Part shown: positions 8,595 to 16,637 of the stretch, piece by piece
Layout: the number at the start of each line of letters is the position of its first letter
Position numbering within the stretch: position 1 is the first letter of the stretch
Assembly (NCBI GenBank): GCA_944320385.1
Contig: CALUHH010000011.1
Location: forward strand, 1-64,000
Direction: 5' to 3'
From: an uncultured Atopobiaceae bacterium
GTDB taxonomy: Bacteria; Actinomycetota; Coriobacteriia; Coriobacteriales; Atopobiaceae
Length of the DNA stretch: 64,000 bases
Translations under genes and position numbers: made by a program
The notes under the pieces: model-generated
Databases searched by the model: none
What the model saw: only the letters and a program-made list of their open reading frames with translations
What the model was told of the DNA's origin: nothing

Positions 8595-8678
8595 TCTGTC
8601 AATTGGGGACAGTCCCCAATTGACAGAAACTTTTTATATCAATCATTTGTGTCAATTGGGGACTGTCCCCAATTGACA
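8595..8678. repeat. Palindrome doublet, TCAATT-arm version
   Basis: Two GGGAC-N-GTCCC palindromes (8595-8627 and 8650-8678) with TCAATT arms, separated by an AT-rich spacer containing TTTTTATATC. The second copy is read in frame at the lipase C-terminus. The arms differ from the 7711 doublet by one position (TCAATT versus TTAATT), changed on both sides of each palindrome so that pairing is kept. Confidence 0.85.
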
Positions 8679-9979
8679 GACTGCATCCAGGCGATGTAGA
8701 CGCTCGGGTAGTGGCCGTAGAGCACCTGCATCGGGTTCACGTCGGCGAGAAGGTCGTGCACGAGCGACACCACGCCGCCCGCGCTCGCGAGGTCGTCGGC
8801 CGTGGGGATCTCGCGCCCCAGGTCCTCGACGAGCTTGTCCACGTGCTCGCGGTCCTCGGGCACGTACGGGCACTCCACGCCCGTGTTGGCCTCGAAGACC
8901 TCGCACATCGCCTCGTACTTCTCGTCAAATCCCTCGTCGCCGTAGCCCGGCAGCCACAGGTCGTGCCCGTAGCGCGTGTAGCCCCACGAGGCAAGCGGCA
9001 GGCGCGGCACCATGTCGCTCGGGTTCAGGATGTTGAAGATGTTGTCGTAGAGCTCGTCGCCCGTGTTCTCCACGGTGGTGAGCTCGGGCGTGGCAAAGGT
9101 GTAGCAGTAGATGCTCTCGAGCGGCGCCAGCACGCGCAGGCCCAGCGTCATGTCGTCGGCGTAGGAGGCCGCGAGGTTGGCCGTCGCCGCGCCGCGCGAG
9201 TGGCCACAGAAGAGCAGCGCCACGTCGTCGGTGCCGCCGTCGCCCGCCTCGCGCGTGATGCGCTCCGCGAGGTCGTCCACGATCTCGTTGGCGGCGCGCA
9301 TGAAGCCCTCGTGGTCGATCGCGTCCATCTCGTAGTCCGCGGCGTCGCCCATGTTGAGGTCGCTCAGCCACTCCGAGCCGTAGCTGCCGCGCACGGACAC
9401 CAGGTAGAGGGTCTTCTCGCGCCCATCGTCCGCCGTCACGCGCTTGGTCGCCACGGAGTAGGCCACCACGTCGTCCGTGCCGGCGAGAAAGTCCACCACC
9501 TCGTCGAAGATCTCGCTCCGGTACTGGTAGGACGCCGTGGAGATGTCCTCGAAGCCCAGCTCGGCCAGGGCCGCCTCCATGTAGGCCGGCGAGTCGGAGC
9601 CCTCCTGGTAGTAGCCGGACTCGGAGTTGGCCACGGCGGAGAGCACCGCGCAGGTGGTGGCCAGCTCGTGGTTGTACACGGTAGGGTCGGCAAAGAACCA
9701 CTCGTCGTCCCAGGCGACCTCGGTGGAGATGGTCTCGGCGCCCGTGGCCATGCTCGTGAAGTCGATCTGCGCGGTGAAGGCGCCCGTGCGGCCCGTGGAG
9801 CCCTCGAGCTCCTGCGGAGCGCTCGGGGCAGAGACGGCTCCCAGGCCCAGGCGCTCCTGCTCCTGGCGGTGGTGCACCGCCACGGCAAGCGCCACGCCGG
9901 CCACCACCACAAGCGCCAGCAGGGCAAGAAGAACGCGCAGCCCCCAGCGGGGACGCCTCTTCCCAGCCTCGTCCGTCAC
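8639..9979 (-). CDS. Secreted or membrane-anchored lipase-like alpha/beta hydrolase
   Basis: A 446-residue protein with an N-terminal signal-anchor (LRVLLALLALVVVAGVALAV) and an alpha/beta-hydrolase domain carrying the nucleophile elbow GHSRGAATANL near residue 270, typical of class-3 lipases. It probably acts outside the membrane on lipids or esters. The GTG start at 9979 overlaps the upstream gene's stop (GTGA), so it is coupled to the CmpB-like protein. The last residues (QSVNWGQSPIDTND) come from a palindromic repeat and its spacer, replacing the native end after YPSVYIAWM. Confidence 0.8.
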   Translation of the reverse strand: MTDEAGKRRPRWGLRVLLALLALVVVAGVALAVAVHHRQEQERLGLGAVSAPSAPQELEGSTGRTGAFTAQIDFTSMATGAETISTEVAWDDEWFFADPTVYNHELATTCAVLSAVANSESGYYQEGSDSPAYMEAALAELGFEDISTASYQYRSEIFDEVVDFLAGTDDVVAYSVATKRVTADDGREKTLYLVSVRGSYGSEWLSDLNMGDAADYEMDAIDHEGFMRAANEIVDDLAERITREAGDGGTDDVALLFCGHSRGAATANLAASYADDMTLGLRVLAPLESIYCYTFATPELTTVENTGDELYDNIFNILNPSDMVPRLPLASWGYTRYGHDLWLPGYGDEGFDEKYEAMCEVFEANTGVECPYVPEDREHVDKLVEDLGREIPTADDLASAGGVVSLVHDLLADVNPMQVLYGHYPSVYIAWMQSVNWGQSPIDTND

Positions 9980-11325
9980 GCGGCATCATCCTCGAACGTA
10001 GCGTCGGCGGCGTCCTCGAGAGCCTCCTCGCCGGCCACGACGTTGGCGGCGCGGTCGGCGCCGTCCACGCGCGCGGAGTCGTCCGGCGTGATCGTCATGG
10101 ACTCAAAGCGATGCGCCATGTAGTCGTTGTCGTAGTGCTCGGCGTAGAACTGCTCGACCGGCGTGGTCTGCGGGATGCCGGACAGGCGCTCGAACCAGCA
10201 GTCCAGCGCCTCGAGCGTCATGACGCCGTTCACGAGCATGAGGACGGCGCAGATCGTGGTGAAGGAGTAGCGGATCTTCCACGGGATGAGGTTGATGAGC
10301 TTGAGCATCCACGGCAGGCAGAGCTTGATCCACACAAACCCGAGCGCGCCCCACATGCACATGAACAGCGCGCTCGTGCGCCCGCCAAAGATGACCGCGA
10401 TCGGGTCCGGGAACAGGCCGAAGATCGTGGAGCCCGAGTAGTCCCAGGCCACGGCGCCAAAGCCCATCTCCATGAACCACGCCGTCGCCGCCTCGAAGAG
10501 GCCGCCGATGACGGCGGAGACCACGAAGATGATCACCGGGTTTGCCTTGTAGAAGCGGTTGAGCGCCACGGTCATGAGCACGGCGCCAAAGCCGTAGATC
10601 GGCGAGAAGGGGCCAAAGAGCAGGCCCGCGCGGTCCTGGATCTCGCCGGGGACCACCACGGCGAAGTGATAGACGGTCTCGATGATGAGCCCCAGGAAGC
10701 AGCAGATCACAAACACCCAGAACAGGTTGAAGAAGTTGAGCTCGATATAGCCCTTGCCCTCGAGGTCGCGCCCGAGCATGCCCTCCTCGGCCGCCTCGCG
10801 GTCCACCATGTCCTGCACGCGCTTCTTGAGCGCGCGCTCCTGGCGCAGCGACGGGTCCACCGTGACGGAGATCGCCACGAGGATGAGCAGCTGGATCGCG
10901 TCGGAGATGAGCGTGGTGTCGATGCCCTGCAGCATGATCTTGAGCAGGATCTGCACCACGGAGGTGCCGATGAGCACGTGCGACCACCGGACCGCGTTGC
11001 GCCGCTTGCTCTTGCGCAGAGAGTGCCCAAAGACGAGAAGCGCCACGGCGTTGCCGATGGTGACCAGGCAGCTGATGACGAGAAGGACCACGGGCAGCGT
11101 GGGATCGGTGCCCACGATGATCATCGACGGGTCGGTCTGGAGCGCCCACGTCATCATCGCCGCGAACATGATGACCGCGAACACGGTGAACACGCCGAGA
11201 ACCGTGCAGAGCACGCCGTAGAGCCGCATCACCAGCGGAATCTTGGCAGACGGGGCAGCTGCGAGGTTCGTCGGCGCGTCCTTCTCGGCATCGTTTGAGG
11301 GCTGGGGCTGCGTCTCTGGGGTCAT
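9976..11325 (-). CDS. ABC_trans_CmpB-like membrane protein
   Basis: A 449-residue multi-pass membrane protein. The N-terminal half has about five helices and a basic linker (RQERALKKRVQDMVDREAAEE). The C-terminal half (FFNLFWVFVICCFLGLIIET, FGPFSPIYGFGAVL) matches the putative ABC-transporter type IV (CmpB) family common in Firmicutes and Coriobacteriia; function unknown. AAGGAG lies 5 nt before the ATG. It is the first gene of an apparent CmpB-lipase-CHAD transcript. Upstream (11341-11390) are CTGAAAG words resembling half of the operator found near 32.6 and 57.5 kb. Confidence 0.75.
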   Translation of the reverse strand: MTPETQPQPSNDAEKDAPTNLAAAPSAKIPLVMRLYGVLCTVLGVFTVFAVIMFAAMMTWALQTDPSMIIVGTDPTLPVVLLVISCLVTIGNAVALLVFGHSLRKSKRRNAVRWSHVLIGTSVVQILLKIMLQGIDTTLISDAIQLLILVAISVTVDPSLRQERALKKRVQDMVDREAAEEGMLGRDLEGKGYIELNFFNLFWVFVICCFLGLIIETVYHFAVVVPGEIQDRAGLLFGPFSPIYGFGAVLMTVALNRFYKANPVIIFVVSAVIGGLFEAATAWFMEMGFGAVAWDYSGSTIFGLFPDPIAVIFGGRTSALFMCMWGALGFVWIKLCLPWMLKLINLIPWKIRYSFTTICAVLMLVNGVMTLEALDCWFERLSGIPQTTPVEQFYAEHYDNDYMAHRFESMTITPDDSARVDGADRAANVVAGEEALEDAADATFEDDAA

Positions 11326-11448
11326 GCGAGCTCCTTGAAACTACTCTGAAAGATAGGCATACAGATTGAAACGATACCTGAAGACAGGTGGGCTCTCGCG
11401 CCTCATTTGCTGCCCATTTTCCAAAATCAAGCTCCGGTTGATATTGAG

Positions 11449-11519
11449 GGTTGACAATCGCGTCAGGTCATATTGTCAAGCAAAGCGTTTGACAATATGA
11501 CCTGACGCGATTGTCAACC
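11449..11519. repeat. Perfect 31-bp inverted repeat
   Basis: Arms of 31 nt, identical as reverse complements, flank a 9-nt loop. The outer word is GGTTGACAATCGCGTCAGGT and the inner word CATATTGTCAA. It sits 32 bp before the LysR start codon and could be a LysR binding site, a terminator for the opposite strand, or a repeat element; a diverged relative lies just beyond the LysR gene at 12535-12602. Confidence 0.9.
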
Positions 11520-11551
11520 GACGCGACCGTCAAACCCATCGGAGAGGACGC

Positions 11552-12481
11552 ATGAACATCAGACAGCTCACGTATTTCTGCCGCGCGGCGCGCTCGGGGA
11601 ACTTCTCCGTCGCCGCGCGCGAGGAGGGCGTCTCCGTTCAGGCCGTCTCCAAGTCGATTCACGAGCTCGAGGAGGAGGTCGGCGGGCAGCTGTTTGTCCG
11701 CTCGGGCCGCGGGATGCGCCTCACCCCTCTGGGAAGGACGCTCCTCGAGCCCGCGCTCAAGACGGTCGAGAGCTTTGGCTCCGTCGAGCACGCCGCGGCG
11801 TCGTGGCGGGAGGCGTCGCCGCGCGACGACCTCAGGCTCGCGCTCGTCACCCCGCCGTTCTCAAAGCACGAGTTCATCTGCGGCATCATCGCGCGCCTCA
11901 TGACGCACTCTCTTGGGGTGGAGACGCAGCTCTCCGTCTGCGTCGGCGAGAGCGCGCTGGCGCGCCTGCGCGCCGGCACCCTCGACGCCCTGTTCACGAT
12001 CGGCAGGCTGGAAGCACCCTATTGCGTCTGCGTGCAGATCGGCACCGTCATGCCCGGCGTGTTCGTGGGAAGGCACCACCCGCTGCGCGGCAAGAGCCCC
12101 CTGACCTTCGCTGACCTCGAGCCCTACCCCGTCCTCTGGTCCGACGAAATCGACGGCTTCAACGAGACGATCCTCACCACCTGCCTCAAACACGGCCTCG
12201 CCTCGCCCCTCGAGAGCATCAAGACCAACGAGGAGGTGGTCGACTTCCTCGAGAACCGCAACGGCTACATCATGGGCGTCAACCTCAAGGCGCTCAGCAT
12301 CGTCCCCTTTGCCACGATGCACGGCATCGACCCCGCGGAGGCACCCGCGGTCCCCGTGTGCCTCGTGATGCTCGACGAGCCGCAGCGCCCCGAGGTCGCG
12401 CACCTCAACCAGTTTGCGCAGAGCGAGTTCTCGTTCATGAAGCGGCTGCTCAACTCAGAAAAGACGGTGACCGGATACTAG
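11552..12481 (+). CDS. LysR-family transcriptional regulator
   Basis: A 309-residue regulator. Residues 1-60 carry the LysR winged helix (MNIRQLTYFCRAARSGNFSV, then QAVSKSIHELEEEVGGQLFV); residues about 90-300 form the periplasmic-binding-protein-like effector domain. GGAGAGG precedes the ATG. It is isolated on the plus strand between minus-strand genes and is bracketed by two related inverted repeats. LysR proteins usually bind TTN(n)AA-type dyads, so the 11449-11519 palindrome is a candidate autoregulatory site. Effector unknown. Confidence 0.9.
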   Translation: MNIRQLTYFCRAARSGNFSVAAREEGVSVQAVSKSIHELEEEVGGQLFVRSGRGMRLTPLGRTLLEPALKTVESFGSVEHAAASWREASPRDDLRLALVTPPFSKHEFICGIIARLMTHSLGVETQLSVCVGESALARLRAGTLDALFTIGRLEAPYCVCVQIGTVMPGVFVGRHHPLRGKSPLTFADLEPYPVLWSDEIDGFNETILTTCLKHGLASPLESIKTNEEVVDFLENRNGYIMGVNLKALSIVPFATMHGIDPAEAPAVPVCLVMLDEPQRPEVAHLNQFAQSEFSFMKRLLNSEKTVTGY

Positions 12482-12534
12482 CGGCCACCGTCTCCCAAAC
12501 CCACGTTCTTCTCGCCTAGGTTTGACAATAACGT

Positions 12535-12602
12535 TTGACAATAACGTCAGGTTATATTGTCAACCGAAGCGCTTGACGAAACAACCTGACGTGATTGTCA
12601 AC
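12535..12602. repeat. Diverged copy of the LysR-flanking inverted repeat
   Basis: An imperfect palindrome built from the same words (TTGACAATAACGTCAGGTTA and its partner ACCTGACGTGATTGTCAA) around CCGAAGCG. It is preceded by an extra TTTGACAATAACG unit at 12521-12533. Located between the convergent 3' ends of LysR and the membrane protein gene. Confidence 0.8.
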
Positions 12603-12612
12603 CGATTGTCGC

Positions 12613-13614
12613 CTACGCGGCCGAGGGGGCACCCTCCTGCTCCGCGCGGCCGAGGGCCTTCTTGAAGCCCTTGGACATGCCGGAGAGCTTCTCGTAGACG
12701 TCGACCTGCGGGGTGTCCGCGCGACCGGCCTCGATGTAGCGGCGCATGACGGAGACGAGGATGTAGGGCTTCACAAAGGCGCCGTGGATGCCGCCCCACA
12801 GCACCAGCGCGATGACGGCGCAGAGCACGATCAGCGAGGTGCCGGCGGGCACGGCGGTGCCGTCCTCGAGCGTGGCGGCGGCGTCGATGTCGGCGAGCAC
12901 GGCCGTCAGCGGCTCGATGGAGCCCAGCAGGAGGTAGGCCACGCCGAAGAACGCGCCGCCGATGAGCGCGAGCGACACGATGGTGATGGCGATGACCTTG
13001 GCGGAGTTCTTCATGAGCGTCTTCCAGTTCTGGAAGTAGATCACGGCGCCGTCGCAGGTGCTCTTGAACGCGGACTGCTCGCTGTGGAGGAAGACCCAGC
13101 CCAGGCTGCAGTAGTTGAGGTACTCGAGCACCACGCTCACGATGGCGGAGATGATGCCGGCGATGATCGAGGCGGCGCCGGCGCTGTCCTCGCCGTCGAT
13201 GCCGCGTGCGATCGCGTTCATGCCGGAGGAGATCTCGGTGGTGATGGCCCTGGTGACGCTCCACAGGCCGTAGTAGACGCTCGCCGTGGCAAAGCGGCTC
13301 TTGACGGCGCGCTTGCCCGCCGCGTAGGTGTCCTCGGGGAGCTCGCCGGTGGCGACGCCCTCGGTGATCATGGCCACCTGACCGGCAGTGAGGAGGTAGC
13401 CGCCGTAGTGGGCGACCAGGTAGAAGACGATAAGGGCCACGATGAACGCAACGCCCGTGGCGGCGAGCTGGGCCGCCTCGTCCAGGCCGGCGAGGCCCGT
13501 GGCCACAAAGGTGATCAGCGGCAACGCGGCCAGCATGATGACGCACAGGATGGTCCGCACGAGGCGCATGACGGAGAACTTCAGCGTGCGGCGGTAGATC
13601 TCGGAGTTCTTCAC
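12613..13614 (-). CDS. Multi-pass membrane protein of unknown function
   Basis: A 333-residue protein with six or more hydrophobic helices (for example ILCVIMLAALPLITFVATGL near residue 22 and VIAITIVSLALIGGAFFGVAY near 205) and a cytoplasmic-looking basic tail (LSGMSKGFKKALGRAEQEG). The GTG at 13614 is chosen from AAAGGA 5 nt upstream; a downstream in-frame ATG (MRLVRT) has no comparable site. No family was recognised. It is not obviously linked to its neighbours: LysR is convergent and the SDR gene divergent. Confidence 0.65.
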   Translation of the reverse strand: MKNSEIYRRTLKFSVMRLVRTILCVIMLAALPLITFVATGLAGLDEAAQLAATGVAFIVALIVFYLVAHYGGYLLTAGQVAMITEGVATGELPEDTYAAGKRAVKSRFATASVYYGLWSVTRAITTEISSGMNAIARGIDGEDSAGAASIIAGIISAIVSVVLEYLNYCSLGWVFLHSEQSAFKSTCDGAVIYFQNWKTLMKNSAKVIAITIVSLALIGGAFFGVAYLLLGSIEPLTAVLADIDAAATLEDGTAVPAGTSLIVLCAVIALVLWGGIHGAFVKPYILVSVMRRYIEAGRADTPQVDVYEKLSGMSKGFKKALGRAEQEGAPSAA

Positions 13615-13761
13615 GGTGTTCCTTTCACGGTGTTCAGGCGATTCGCAAAATCTGAAAGACAATATCAGCTGCGCGCCGGCGGGCGAGAAGAACGCGCCAA
13701 TGTCATCCAGAGGTGGATAATAGGGGCAACGGCAACGGCATCGCCAACCACGGAGGCTCTC

Positions 13762-14514
13762 ATGACCAGCATCGCCATCGTCACCGGAGCGTCGTCCGGG
13801 CTCGGCGCGGAGATCGTCCGCCAGCTCGCGGAGGGCGCCTTCGGGCCGCTCGACCAGATCTGGGCCGTCTCGCGCCACGCCGAGCGCACGAGCCCGCGCG
13901 TCCGCCCGTTCGCACTCGACCTCACGGACCCGGCGTCGTTCGACGTCCTGGAGGCCGCGCTCGCCGAGACGCCCGGCGCCCGCGTGGTCCTTCTCGTCAA
14001 CAACGCCGGCTTTGGGACCTTCGGCGACTTCGCGGACATGCCCGCGCGCGACAACGCGGACATGGTGCGCCTGCTCATGCTGGCGCCCGTGGAGCTCACG
14101 TACCGCGCGCTGCCGTACATGGCGGCCGGGTCGCGCATCCTCAACGTGGCGAGCGTGGCCGCCTTCATGCCGCAGCCGGGGCTCGCCACCTACTCCGCGG
14201 CCAAGCGCTTCGTGCTCGACCTCTCGCGCGCGCTCGACGCCGAGCTCGGGGGCGTGGACATCCACGTGACCGCGCTCTGCCCCAAGTTCATGCGCACGGG
14301 CTTTCTCGACCACGCAGGTGCGGACGACGTGGCGGCGCGGATGGCACGGCTCACGGGCTTTGAGGACGTGGGGCGCGTCGCGGCGCGCGGGCTCAGGGCG
14401 GCGCGAGAAGGACGCGCGCTCTGCATCCCGTCGGCTGACATGCGGGCGCTCTACGTGGCGACCAAGGTGCTGCCGTACCCGCTCGCGCTCGCCGTGGAGC
14501 GCGCTCTGCTGTAG
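13762..14514 (+). CDS. Short-chain dehydrogenase/reductase
   Basis: A 250-residue NAD(P)-dependent oxidoreductase of the SDR family. The Rossmann glycine motif TGASSGLG is at residues 8-15, NNAG near 81, and the catalytic Ser-Tyr-Lys triad is visible in VASVAAF and YSAAKRF (Tyr and Lys four residues apart). The ATG at 13762 follows GGAGG. Substrate unknown. It stands alone, divergent from the membrane protein gene and followed by the first copy of a 128-bp palindromic repeat. Confidence 0.9.
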   Translation: MTSIAIVTGASSGLGAEIVRQLAEGAFGPLDQIWAVSRHAERTSPRVRPFALDLTDPASFDVLEAALAETPGARVVLLVNNAGFGTFGDFADMPARDNADMVRLLMLAPVELTYRALPYMAAGSRILNVASVAAFMPQPGLATYSAAKRFVLDLSRALDAELGGVDIHVTALCPKFMRTGFLDHAGADDVAARMARLTGFEDVGRVAARGLRAAREGRALCIPSADMRALYVATKVLPYPLALAVERALL

Positions 14515-14542
14515 CGCCGGGGCGGCGCAGCAGGTGCCTCGC

Positions 14543-14670
14543 CCCAGGTGCCGGATTTCCGCTATATGCGTACGAAGGTGCCGGATTTCCGCCATATGCG
14601 TACAATCGGAACCAAAATCCGGTCATATGCGTGTCCCTCACACGCATATGCCGCGATTCCGGCACCTGGG
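14543..14670. repeat. 128-bp palindromic element, copy 1
   Basis: Starts CCCAGGTGCCGGATTTCCGC and ends with the complementary GCGATTCCGGCACCTGGG. Inside are two direct GGATTTCCGC(C/T)ATATGCG units and a central dyad, CATATGCGTG...CACGCATATG. Copies 2 and 3 are at 15738 and 17383. Confidence 0.9.
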
Positions 14671-14699
14671 AAAACGTCACGCCGCGGAAAGGGGCGCGC

Positions 14700-15716
14700 A
14701 TGGCCGAGAAGAACGTCCGCTGGGGCATCATCGGCGCCGGGCGCATAGCCCACCGCTTCGCGCGGAGCCTCGCGCACGAGCCGCACTCCGAGCTCGTGGC
14801 CATCAGCTGCCGCTCCGTCGCGCGCGCCGCTGCCTTTGCCGCAGAGCACGGCGTATCGGAGGAGAACGCGCTCTCGGACGAGGCGCTCGGAAACGTGGCG
14901 GGCGCTGCCCACGCCGCCCTTCTCGCCCGGCCCGACGTCGATGCCGTCTACCTGGCGCTCCCCCACGGGATGCACCTCACCTGGGCCGTCGCCGCGCTGC
15001 GCGCCGGCAGGGCGGTCCTCTGCGAGAAGCCCGCGTGCGCGAGCGCGGCGGAGACGCAGACGCTCGTCAGCGTCGCCCGCGAGACCGGCAAGCTCCTCAT
15101 GGAGGCCATGAAGACGCGCTTCACCCCGCTCTACCGGCGCGTCCACGAGCTGATGGGGAAGGGCGCCATCGGCGAGCTCCTGCGCGTGGAGGCGCTGCTG
15201 GAAAACGACATGGGCGACCGCATCGCTCGCGGCGGCGACTATATGTCCGACCCCGCTGCCGGCGGCATCCTGCTGGACTCCGGCATCTACTGTGCGTCGT
15301 GGATCGACGACTACCTGCCCAGTCCGTACGAGGTCACGTCCGTGCGGGCCCGCTGGGACCACGACGTCGACTGCTTCGTGGACGCTGAGCTCGCATGTGG
15401 CGCGTCGGGCGAGAAGACCGCGCGCTTGGCCACCGCCGCGGACACCGCCGGCCCGCGCACGGCGACGCTTGTGGGCACGGCCGGCAAGATCGTGGTCGAG
15501 GACATGCACCGCCCGCAGCGCGCCGTCCTTCTCGCCGACGGGGCCGAGCCCGTGGAGCTGGACGTCCCCTACCCCGTGGACGACTTCTACGACCAGATCG
15601 CGCACTTCACGGGCCTGCTGCGCGCCGGGCGCACGGAGTCGCCCGTCATGCCGCTCGCGGCAACGCTGCGCTGTGCAGAGCTTCTCGATGCCGTGCGCGC
15701 CAGAATCACCGCGTAG
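14700..15716 (+). CDS. Gfo/Idh/MocA-family oxidoreductase
   Basis: A 338-residue NAD(P)-dependent oxidoreductase. The N-terminal Rossmann domain carries WGIIGAGRIAHRF (residues 7-19) and the family's EKP motif (LCEKPA near 107); the C-terminal half is the GFO/IDH/MocA alpha/beta domain, with GGGILLDSGIY-like sequence (AAGGILLDSGIYCASWI near 180). Likely acts on a sugar, inositol or dihydrodiol. GGAAAGGGG precedes the ATG at 14700. It lies between copies 1 and 2 of the 128-bp repeat; a decayed copy of its ribosome site and first codons follows copy 2, so the repeat and gene start were duplicated together. Confidence 0.9.
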   Translation: MAEKNVRWGIIGAGRIAHRFARSLAHEPHSELVAISCRSVARAAAFAAEHGVSEENALSDEALGNVAGAAHAALLARPDVDAVYLALPHGMHLTWAVAALRAGRAVLCEKPACASAAETQTLVSVARETGKLLMEAMKTRFTPLYRRVHELMGKGAIGELLRVEALLENDMGDRIARGGDYMSDPAAGGILLDSGIYCASWIDDYLPSPYEVTSVRARWDHDVDCFVDAELACGASGEKTARLATAADTAGPRTATLVGTAGKIVVEDMHRPQRAVLLADGAEPVELDVPYPVDDFYDQIAHFTGLLRAGRTESPVMPLAATLRCAELLDAVRARITA

Positions 15717-15737
15717 GACGCCACCGACACATCGCCG

Positions 15738-15863
15738 CAGGTGCCGGATTTCCGCCATATGCGCGTTGCGGTGCGGGATTTCCGCTATATGCGTACGATC
15801 GGAACCAAAATCCGGTCATATGCGTGTCCCTCACACGCATATGACGCGATTCCGGCACCTGGG
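15738..15863. repeat. 128-bp palindromic element, copy 2
   Basis: Nearly the same as copy 1, with small changes in the direct units. The flanking AAAACGTCACGCCGCGGAA and a following CCGAGAAGAACG match the DNA upstream of, and at the start of, the oxidoreductase at 14671-14716, but the ATG reads ACA and the frame is lost. Confidence 0.9.
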
Positions 15864-16038
15864 AAAACGTCACGCCGCGGAAGAGCCGCGCACAGCCGAG
15901 AAGAACGTAGCTGGAGCTGACCGCTCGTTCTTGTCCTCTCGGAGGGGGGTGATAAAAAGAGGGAATACTCGGCCGCATTGTGCCGAGCTGCGGCTTTGCT
16001 GCGCAGCTGGGTCTGAGGTCGGGTTGCTCAAAATGTCT

Positions 16039-16092
16039 AGGTTTTGGTCAGATTGCGTTCAGCCCGTTGAACCGGCGCGGTCCGCCGCGCGG
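16039..16092. repeat. 54-bp direct repeat, left copy
   Basis: Begins AGGTTTTGGTCAGATTGCGT. It matches 16584-16637 with about two mismatches. The right copy contains the last codons and the stop of the serine recombinase gene, so this left copy is a duplicated recombinase tail. The two bracket about 490 bp holding a regulator relic and a TTTCGTTGCA cluster. Confidence 0.85.
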
Positions 16093-16187
16093 AGTGCCCG
16101 TACGGAAGAACAGACCCCGAGACCTCAGGTCCTTATCGGCAAGAACCTGAGCTCCCAGGGCCATGAGAGCATGCACTTTGTGGGCAC

Positions 16188-16455
16188 CTATGCCCGACGG
16201 TACCTCCTGCTTCGGCCGGCGCCTTCCTTTGCGACCAGTCCGCGCTGCGCGAGGCTGTTCAAGATCCTCACGGTCTTGTCCTTGCTGAAGCCGGTCCTCC
16301 GCTCGACGTCGCCGCGCGACAAGAGCAGCGTGCGGCTCAGCTCGCGCAGCACCGCTGCCTCTTCTGGACTCAGCGCGGAGGATGCCTCATGCTCGCAGCA
16401 AACCCGGTGATGTCAACGCTCACAAGCTCGTTGCATTCAGAGAGGATCTCGGCGG
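16188..16455 (-). pseudogene. Winged-helix regulator remnant
   Basis: Two adjoining reading frames on the minus strand join into a regulator-like peptide: NAAEILSECNELVSVDITGF, then after a frameshift near 16400 SPEEAAVLRELSRTLLLSRG and FSKDKTVRILNSLAQRGLVA, ending RYRRA and a TAG at 16188. The second part has the helix spacing of a winged helix-turn-helix as in MarR-like or AlbA/Fic-associated C-termini. No intact start is visible. It lies between the 54-bp direct repeats and just downstream of the TTTCGTTGCA cluster, which may have been its operator. Confidence 0.5.
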
Positions 16456-16463
16456 CATTCGTC

Positions 16464-16552
16464 TTTCGTTGCACACAGTCACACAACGAAAGATGTTTCG
16501 AAGCATATTGACATGCAACGAAAAGGTTTCGTTGCACATTCGTTGCAACGAA
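16464..16552. promoter_or_regulatory. Cluster of TTTCGTTGCA inverted half-sites
   Basis: The word TTTCGTTGCA or its complement TGCAACGAAA appears about six times in 90 bp (for example 16464-16473, 16514-16523, 16527-16536), ending in the dyad TTCGTTGCAACGAA (16539-16552). A TTGACA lies at about 16508. The array looks like a cooperative operator or a recombination accessory site near the recombinase gene. Confidence 0.6.
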
Positions 16553-16583
16553 AGAGCCGGCAGCGCCTTCTCCAGAGGGGCCC

Positions 16584-16637
16584 AGGTTTTGGTCAGATTG
16601 CGTTCAGCCCGTTGAACCGGAGCGCTCCGCCGCGCGG
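16584..16637. repeat. 54-bp direct repeat, right copy
   Basis: Overlaps the 3' end of the serine recombinase gene (stop at 16604-16606). See the left copy at 16039-16092. Confidence 0.85.
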
